Positions 58,201-64,000 of a DNA stretch of 64,000 bases are shown here, piece by piece. The notes beneath the pieces are model-generated. The model did not search any database. It had not been told where the DNA came from and saw nothing but the letters and a program-made list of their open reading frames with translations. The stretch covers positions 33,187,033 to 33,251,032 of the forward strand of contig NC_135170.1 in NCBI RefSeq assembly GCF_041146795.1. The letters are read 5' to 3'. Source of the stretch: Maylandia zebra. Lineage: Eukaryota; Chordata; Actinopteri; Cichliformes; Cichlidae. Positions within the stretch are counted from its first letter, which is position 1, and every line of letters begins with the position of its first letter. The position numbers were made by a program, and so were the translations under genes.

Positions 58201-61200
58201 TCAAATGAATTATTTTGTTCAAGTAGCTAAACCAAGCCCCAGTTTAAGATAAACATGGATTATTTTAAACTATGAGTCATGCAAAGCTACTCTAGTCCCA
58301 GAATGAAAACATGAAGCTGGAAATGAGCAGAATTTGTTACCATGTCTTTTAAGATGATCTCGAGATTGTACAAACAAAAATAATTATTGATATTCTATGT
58401 ATATGTTTGACCTGATGCTTTGTATGTTTGAATGTGGGGGAAATAAATAACGATCTGAGTGTTTTTGAAGAATTGGTTTGACCTCCTGCTGCCCTGTGAA
58501 CATCCTACGACCAAACTGATCAATACAAGCAAAGGTCAGTCCAGAGCAAAGCAGTACATACTGATCAATCATGACATCAAAGCAGAGAAGCAGTGTGGGG
58601 AATGTTTATGGACTTACCTGATAATGCGACATAGTCTGCATAGGCTTTAATGAATACTGGTAGTAGAATACTTATTGAATGAGTACTTCAGTCTGTTAGC
58701 ACTAATTAGCAGGTATCAGTTTCTGTGTTCTGGCTGCACCTTTAGCATTAGCTCGTAACTTAGCACTCTGTCTGAATATGGTCACTTCTGGCTACAAAAC
58801 CCTAACATGAAGGCGGTCAAAACGCTAAAGTTGATGCTTCACGATAACACAAACCAGTGGGTGACAACTGGTTTCATACAGAGCACTTGTAGCTCAGTCA
58901 CAACAGAATAAAAAAATGGACAGCAACCTCCACGCCACTGTCATCTCAACAAGAATAAATTAAGTTGTTGAATTTCATACAGATCCTACATGATTTAATT
59001 ACGTTCACCACAGAAACATGAAATTATTTTGTTCACATTACAAGTTTGAATTTTGTAAATGTAATAACTGCTCACTTTCATTTTTTTGAGCGTACCTAAC
59101 GTGCCTGGTTGCCGTCATAGCAACGCCTCTGGTTGTCGTCATAGCAACGTCATTAATATGCAACACGAACGCTTTAAAAAAAGGTGGACGTCGAGGCAAG
59201 AATATACCCGCTCCTCGGTCTGTGGCTTGAGAGATGCTCTCATGACTCATCAAGTGATGCTACTGACCAGCCAATCGGTGGCATGCAGTCTGATGACGTC
59301 ACATTTTAGTCAAGCTGAGTAGGTACTAATGGAAAAGGGCCTTATGTGCATCTTCTACATACAGTGTGCGGTTTAGCTGCATACACCCCACAAAGAAAAG
59401 AGAAACACAAACCATTGGTAATGTAAATTTCTTAGGCCAACACCAAATGCAGCAAATGCAAAGGCTATAAAATCAGTTTGCTTGCACACTTGATTTAAAT
59501 ATTTTCTTTATAGTTCACGTCTTGAGAAAGGAAATACACATGTAACAGGATCAGTCACACAAATCTCAGAGTTCCCACCTCTCACATCTAATCTTGTCAC
59601 TAGTTAGTAAATATGGCCCCATGTCATCAATGCTGTGTTTTTCAATCATTTCAAATAATATTATAAATATTTATAATTATAATATTATAAATATCATAAT
59701 ATTTTAAAGTGGTCACCTAAACTTTTTTACTGGACATTTTTTTATATATCTCATTGAATTCTTTGATATTTGATCTTCAGGTTGCATCTAATTTAATATA
59801 ATACAGTTTTTATGAGTGTCGGGAAAGCAGTTAAAGTCCACCGTTGCCAAGCCTTTCCCTTTCTACCAACTGCTTCTGGGATCGACTCATAGGCCGTCGT
59901 GTTATTTTGCCGACAGACAAACACGATGACAGGAGTCATCTCTGAAAGCAGCATCAAACACAAACAGGATGAATCTATTTTAAAATCGTCCTATCTTTAG
60001 AAGCGGTTCTGGTGATTATTGAAACTGTCTCCTGTTTCAAGAGGAAGCTTTTTGAGCTGCACTCACTGATTCATCTCACAGCTTCTGTTTACTGCACTCA
60101 CCCTTCCTCCTGCGCTGCCAGGGGGCTGAGAGACAGCTTGGAGAGGTTCTTGGCATATTCCTCCTCAATCTTTATCCTGAAACACAAACAACAAGATGAG
60201 GAACTGTCAGCTGCCTGGCTCAAGGGAGGACAGACAGAAACAGCTTCAGTGGTTGGAAGAAAATACTTTAACACAAATACTTTTCTGACAGGAATCTTAA
60301 AAAATCCAACACCGGGCATATCTCTGACCCTCGTGCATCGGCAGCCCAGCCGAGCCCCTGCTTTGCTTTACAGCAGTTCGTTTTCAGAGCGGCTCTTCAC
60401 GCCTTCATTGTGAGATTTACTAATTTTCGCCCCGGGCTGCGTTCAGCCCCGGTAGCTGTGTTTGTGCCCTCTGTGACATTCACTACCTCACATTTACCGG
60501 CCACACCTGAGTAAATCTGTCACCCAAAGAAGGTCACCAGGCCCGTTCCTTGACTTAATGCCTTGACTTAATTCTCACAGGCACCGAGCAACCCAGAGAA
60601 ATGGGAAAAGGTCAGCTCCGAGTGGAAATCTTCCCAAAGGAACTGGGAATCTTGAGTCAATTCTAAGTATATTCACAGGAGATTCCTCATTCACTTCCCA
60701 CGACGTGAATGGAGCTTTTGTTGGATAAGGTGGAGCTAATTCTATGGGGAGGCGTGAGATCGGATGTAAAAGTTATTTGTGGTGTTTTTGACGTCCTGGT
60801 TCTGATTCAGTAGGAGGATTTTTCCCGCATACGAGAAGATTTGGCACACCCTCGCGTACTCAACCATAAAAGGCATTTTGTTTGTAAAATACCCAGAAAT
60901 AACAGGAAAAAGCTCAGACTTCTCTTAAGGAAGGTAACACTGACTCTTTGTCTTAATGAAGCTGTGGATCAGTCGTGCTAATGTGTAACGGTGACCTCCC
61001 AAAGGCTCATTTTGAGCCCAGAAATATCCTACTGAGATCTACAGCTCTCTAATAACAGAGTGAAACCACACAGGGGAATGTCTGGGATCATTTAACCTGC
61101 AAGTTTACTGTGTGTGGATTTAATGTGCTGCACATAATAAAATCATTTTAGGTATGCTTTCGTCGAAAAGCTTTCATACACATCAACCAGGCTAAGAGGC

Positions 61201-62899
61201 TTCCCATTTCTTACAGAGAGCGAAAAAAATAAATGCTTTATTACAGAGTTTTACTTTAGTTTCAGTTTTTAAGGTTTAGTTTACTTTAGTTTCACTTCAT
61301 TTTTTGTTCAGTTTCACTTTTAAGGAGGTTTAGTTTCAGTTTATTTTACTTGAGTTTCACTTTTTAAGAGGCGTAGTTCAGTTTGGTTTAGTTTCAGTTT
61401 ATTTTTTGTTCAGTTTCAGTTTTTAAGAGGTTTAGTTTAGTTTTACTTCTAGCTTTTAAAAAATATTAAGTAGCTGATACGCTCATGCGATACCTCTTTG
61501 AACCACAAGTTCAAACAGAGACTCATTATAGTGTCAAACTTGGTTTAGTTAACTCTTAGTTACTTTATTAACTTGACTTACTTAGCTACTTAGCTGAACA
61601 CAACAACATTACACGACAGGTGTGTTGAAATATGAAATGATTGACTGAATAGGAGTGTGAATACGCTTGTTCCACAGTGTTTGTTCTTGGTTTAAACCTG
61701 GACCTGTAACAGCAGTGTGTAATAACCCTGAGCCACACCACATGAAGATTTTAAAGTAATTAATAAGATCCTACATTTGTTTCTGTAACGAGTGTGAAGC
61801 TGGTTAAATTCTGCGAGGACTGGAGTGATGTGTTGCCTACATCCAGCATTTGTCAGGAGTCTTTCTGCCATGTTTTATACTAACTCTAGATGCGATAACG
61901 CTGCATCATTCAGACAAGTGCAAAACTCTTATTGGGAAGAAACGAGGGTGTGTATAAAGTGTCCAGTTACATTACTGGAAAGCACTGTTCTGTCCTCGGG
62001 TGTATTTCTAATCTGTACACAGCAAAACTGAAGAAGACTCCATGCTTTGAGCAGGTTGAAACTGAAATGTTGATAAAACACAAAGAACTCAGTGTTAGAG
62101 ATCTGAACTTTCTCAGCGATGCTGATTTTTACTGCCTAATAACCTGTAATCAGCACCTACAGCATGCATTCACAGGGTGGAACGACCCCTGCTTATTCAG
62201 TTTATTTCAATGTAATTTAAGTTATTCAGCACAAAATCACAACAGCAGTCGCCTTAGAGCGTTTTATATGGTAAGATAAAAACGGCAACGATTCCGACAA
62301 CCCTCTTTGAAAAAGCACTTGGCGATAGCGGGAAGGACAAACTCCCTTTTAACAGGAAGAAACTGGTAGAAACAGGGTAAGGGAGGGGTGAGGGCAGGAA
62401 GACGCACTGTGGAGCAGAGCCAAAACACACCGCGAGTGTTTATTAGGGTGATAATGACCTACTGGTAGGAAAAAGAGACCAATGAGTGTGGAATTAATAA
62501 AAACAAACGCAATGACTCAGTGGGTGGATAAGAGTGGGGTCAGATGATCAGACTTTAGATGGATAAAAAATACTTATAAAGTCAGTGCAGACTACAAGAC
62601 AATCGAGACTATGACCAGACTTTTCCATTAATAGCCTTGGTAATCCTTCCATTCACAAAATGTGGTTTTCCAGCTCCAGCTCTGGGATTATTTCTGACTC
62701 CAGAGCAGCTGTGTGTCTCAAACTCTTGTTAGTTAATTAATTTAATCTCCTGACACCAAACTGCTTATTTCCAGCGGAGCCGAGCCGTTACCTCTCGTGG
62801 ATAAACTCGGCCATCTCCTTCTGCAGCTGTTTGCCCTTCAGCTGCTTCTGCAGGAGAACCTCGAAGCCCGTCACCAACGTGGTGCCCTGGGGGTCTTTC
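42081..62899 (-). CDS. gas7: Growth arrest-specific protein 7, F-BAR region (5' part outside window)
   Basis: Eight minus-strand exons join in phase: 62899-62792, 60176-60102, 56565-56487, 54345-54214, 52097-51974, 48713-48634, 48096-47998 and 42194-42081 (TAG stop), about 270 codons. They read KDPQGTTLVTGFEVLLQKQL, RIKIEEEYAKNLSKL, LGEAWTQLKKSLHDEAEVHL, ADLRKQLASRYASVEK, ARKALADRQKDLEVKTQQLE, KTEEDIKKARRKSTQAG, DDLMRCVDLYNQTQSKWFEE, LRHETDMFNQS and VDPAKDRELWVKENKTGDVR, ending VDMDI. This is the F-BAR domain plus C-terminus of GAS7, which dimerises on curved membranes and links to actin and N-WASP in neurite outgrowth. The SH3/WW-coding exons lie beyond 64000. Exon 54345-54214 has FRGDNFKKD, one residue longer than the human sequence as I recall it. 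The last intron (5.8 kb) holds LINE and SINE insertions. Confidence 0.97.
43028..44935 (-). mobile_element. LINE (CR1/L2/Rex1 group) with near-intact reverse transcriptase
   Basis: A minus-strand frame open from about 44930 to the stop at 43415 encodes about 500 residues: FEVSQAANAIYRL, ARRVNT-like VNTRKAAGPDGITGRLL, IIPVPKN, LNDYRPVALTSVVMKVFE, LFVDYSSAFNT, GAPQGCVLSPLLYSLYTSD, the catalytic KFADDTVVLG (FADD at 44128-44117), FKYLGVHISSDL, and ERLKRSFYPQAIRALN at the end. All core RT motifs are present without stops. Upstream RT-domain start and the endonuclease are missing (5' truncation near 44935). The 3' UTR ends AATAAAGAACC with tandem TTGAACC units (43028-43060). It sits in the last intron of gas7 in the same orientation as the gene. 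Confidence 0.92.
43136..43233. repeat. Poly-G run and (AT)n microsatellite within the LINE 3' UTR
   Basis: 25 consecutive G (43136-43160) followed, after GTGTAGAGG-like spacer, by about 28 AT units (43178-43233). Open frames reading Pro or Tyr-Ile repeats here are artefacts. Confidence 0.95.
44995..45290 (+). mobile_element. Degenerate LINE fragment (RTE/Rex3-like)
   Basis: The plus strand contains CCATCCAAAGCAACAGAGG, GAGAGTGCAGGCAGGGTG, GAGTTGTGACAGAAGGATAG, ATGGTGTATGGATTAGAGA and GACAGGAGGTGGAGCTG, corresponding to KRRVQAG, ICDRR and TKRQE-type residues of a fish LINE reverse transcriptase C-terminal domain. Frames are broken. It abuts the other LINE's 5' end, in opposite orientation. 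Confidence 0.65.
45291..47591. other. gas7 intron, no further feature recognised
   Basis: Non-coding; 45690-45900 is somewhat GC-richer but has no convincing exon. Confidence 0.4.
47592..47894 (-). mobile_element. tRNA-derived SINE (minus orientation)
   Basis: On the minus strand it starts GGGGCGACCGTGGCTCAGG with a tRNA-type A box, has a canonical B box GGTTCAATCC (complement of 47831-47840), then the TGGGCAAGACACTTTACCC and AGCGCTTTGGGTACC landmarks shared with the SINE at 31277. It is a different subfamily from that one and lies in the last intron of gas7. Confidence 0.82.
48714..51973. other. gas7 intron, nothing recognised
   Basis: AT-rich intron sequence between the exons at 48634-48713 and 51974-52097. 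No bounded repeat or extra exon seen. Confidence 0.4.
52605..53690 (-). mobile_element. Degenerate LINE reverse transcriptase fragment, minus
   Basis: The minus strand encodes, in broken frames, the 3' half of a common fish LINE: IIRMPSGRLLGEMFQTCP, RRPWGRPRD and PPEELEGPRRW near 52830-52620, preceded (53280-52870) by DNA matching the FADD-downstream and MRIS-type parts of the same protein. The end GTCCATCCATCG at 52608 is the GGATGGA tail in reverse. Several stops and indels; inactive. Same family as 54880-55260. Confidence 0.72.
54880..55260 (+). mobile_element. LINE 3' fragment, same family, plus orientation
   Basis: Contains TTGTAAGTGACCGAAAGAAT, GGGTGGCTAGGCTCTGTG, GGGCATCTGATCACGATGCC and CTTAGCCTGCTGCCACTA, ending GGAAGAAAATAGATGGAT: the same order as in other fish copies of this LINE. 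About 200 bp of the usual interior is deleted. Frames are broken. Confidence 0.72.
55270..56486. other. gas7 intron, nothing recognised
   Basis: Non-coding sequence between a LINE fragment and the exon at 56487-56565. Confidence 0.4.
57090..57695. repeat. Unclassified non-autonomous dispersed repeat
   Basis: From GGCAGGAGGAAGGATCCAAA, through a region with TTTATTTGCTGGGAAAACTC and many A-rich words, to GACCCAGTACTGTGACAC. The overall composition and order (a CCAAATGCAGG start, A-rich body, terminal TGTGACA) matches a class of fish repeats also represented at 8390-8740. No protein encoded; family unknown. Confidence 0.5.
57700..60101. other. gas7 intron sequence, mostly unremarkable
   Basis: No exon seen. 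Includes the 24-bp tandem at 59107-59149. Confidence 0.4.
59107..59149. repeat. Two tandem copies of a 19-bp imperfect palindrome
   Basis: GGTTGCCGTCATAGCAACG (59107-59125) and GGTTGTCGTCATAGCAACG (59131-59149), period 24. Each copy has GTTGC/GCAAC arms like an RFX X-box but with a five-base spacer. Could also be a piece of an old DNA transposon. Confidence 0.6.
61245..61455. repeat. Degenerate minisatellite rich in AGTTTCA motifs
   Basis: At least three units of about 45-57 bp built from TTTAGTTTCAGTTTATTTT, TTGTTCAGTTTCA and TTTTTAAGAGG. AGTTTCA followed by CTTT or GTTT recurs seven or more times. Located in a gas7 intron. Confidence 0.8.
62185..62475. repeat. Dispersed fish repeat fragment
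   Basis: Contains CAGTTTATTTCAATGTAATT, ACAACAGCAGTCGCCTTAGA, GCGTTTTATATGGTAAG, GCACTTGGCGATAGCGGGAA and CTCCCTTTTAACAGGAAGAA, the usual order of a common teleost repeat. Family not assigned. Confidence 0.6.
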
Positions 62900-64000
62900 C
62901 TGTCGGTCTGAGGAAGAGGAGCGCATCATTCAGTCACAGCAACAATGAGTTCACGGACAGACCGTCCACTAACACCTCCTAGTTGTTTACATCTGAGAGC
63001 GTGTGGAGGACCGGGCGGTGTTGTGAGGATGAGCTGCCGGTGTTGAGTCACAAGCCGTGCTCATGAAAGCGTGACTCACACTTGCATGTCAAGGAGGGCA
63101 TGCGTTGGTGTGCGTGCGTCAGTCACCGGTGGGTGGGTGTGTGTTACATGTGTGTGTGTTACATGTGTGTGTTCCTTTTTTTTTTCTGAGCACATGAATG
63201 TCACACGAACGGTCGGGCCGGGATGTGCGGAGCTCGGCATCATTTGTGACGGCAAAAGAGGAACAGAAGTGTCAGATTCATGTCGCACAGCAGGTCCGAG
63301 CAGCAGGTCAGCTGACAAACAAGACAAAACATCGCAACACGACATGACAGGCCGCAAACGAGGAGCCAAACAGCAGCAGAAGAGGCGGCAGGGGGACGAG
63401 GATTGGATTTCAGTCACTTAGACAGGCTGAAGGGTTTTTGTGTACAAATCTAATTAAGGATGGTAATGTTTGGAAAATTGCAGGAGCCACGGGAGAGACA
63501 TAATTTGTGTTTGCATGAAAACCGATAACAGGTTTTGTTAAATGAGGAGGAGAGTGCTGGATCGACATATTGACCGTTTTCTGTCAGCGCACATAATTTA
63601 ATGTGAGCGTTTTGCTTTTATTTGCTTTTAGCGGCAAAGATTTGCTCAAATGGTCAACAAAAGGTGCTGACTGGAATAAAACAAATCCTTTGTGTAATGC
63701 TTGAAAAGGCTAGTTTATGTGCTGGGTAAGAAAAATGGAAGATCCAACGTCACATTTGCAAAGAAAACATAATCACTTTACAGGGAAGAGCTGCATGGAT
63801 CCTCATGTCTGTAGTTTTATCACAAAATAGGACTTTTAGGACTTCCTGTCTTTTATTAAGCTTATCCACATTTTCAGATTTAATGATGATTAGATACCAA
63901 AATATTCTAGTTCTGGATTCAGAACATTGAACATTGATCGGTCAAGAAAAGATTCATGTTCTGTGGCTGGTTTTTCTTCATTAGTGAAAGGTTCCTTTAT
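62900..64000 (-). other. gas7 intron running off the right edge
   Basis: Upstream of the F-BAR exon at 62792-62899. Contains a short GTGT-rich tract at about 63125-63170. No further gas7 exon is recognised before the window ends. Confidence 0.5.

Noticed and set aside
60012-60413. 133-codon plus-strand open frame
   Set aside because: It runs antisense across the gas7 exon at 60102-60176; only the gas7 frame is conserved.
62797-62982. Plus-strand open frame rich in Leu and Gln
   Set aside because: Antisense shadow of the gas7 exon at 62792-62899.
63071-63421. Overlapping 113-116 codon open frames on both strands
   Set aside because: Driven by a GTGT-rich tract and lying in a gas7 intron; no homology recognised.

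Overview
The window is nuclear DNA from a teleost fish. The genes are split by canonical GT-AG introns, every gene has a clear vertebrate orthologue, and the spaces between exons are full of fish-type mobile elements (Tc1-like, hAT-like, PIF/Harbinger-like, CR1/L2/Rex1-group LINEs, tRNA-derived SINEs) and CA/AT microsatellites. One SINE (31277-31591) resembles the AFC family known from African cichlids, so a cichlid or near relative is my best guess; that rests on memory of the family. Nothing looks bacterial, viral or plasmid-borne, and I see no CRISPR array.

Layout from left to right: the first coding exon of u2af2 (minus, 2499-2547, gene running off the left edge); dhrs7c (plus, six coding exons, 6072-10853); natd1 (plus, three exons, 12693-13842); gsg1l2 (minus, five exons, 16232-24900); a repeat-rich gene-free stretch (25-32.8 kb); rcvrn, recoverin (plus, three exons, 33112-34089); a second repeat-rich stretch with a Harbinger-like element and two L2-like LINEs (35-39 kb); and gas7 (minus, last eight coding exons, 42081-62899, its SH3/WW-encoding 5' part lying beyond the right edge). 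All exon junctions were checked for reading phase; dhrs7c (311 aa), natd1 (129 aa), gsg1l2 (306 aa) and rcvrn (203 aa) assemble into complete uninterrupted proteins.

The order dhrs7c - gsg1l2 - rcvrn - gas7 is that of human chromosome 17p13.1, so this is a conserved vertebrate block. Two differences stand out: natd1 sits between dhrs7c and gsg1l2, and I find no glp2r exons between gsg1l2 and rcvrn, where mammals have that gene. The genes are not a functional pathway: they cover splicing (u2af2), muscle sarcoplasmic-reticulum retinoid metabolism (dhrs7c), a small GNAT-like protein (natd1), a claudin-like four-pass membrane protein (gsg1l2), photoreceptor calcium sensing (rcvrn) and neuronal membrane/actin remodelling (gas7).

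I did not find a new multi-gene system. The items most worth a second look are the glp2r gap, an AT-ended 16-bp hairpin in the presumed gas7 3' UTR, a near-intact LINE reverse transcriptase inside gas7, well-bounded hAT-like and Harbinger-like elements with target-site duplications, a LINE nested in a Tc1-like copy, and a TATA plus CRX-type motif cluster in front of rcvrn.
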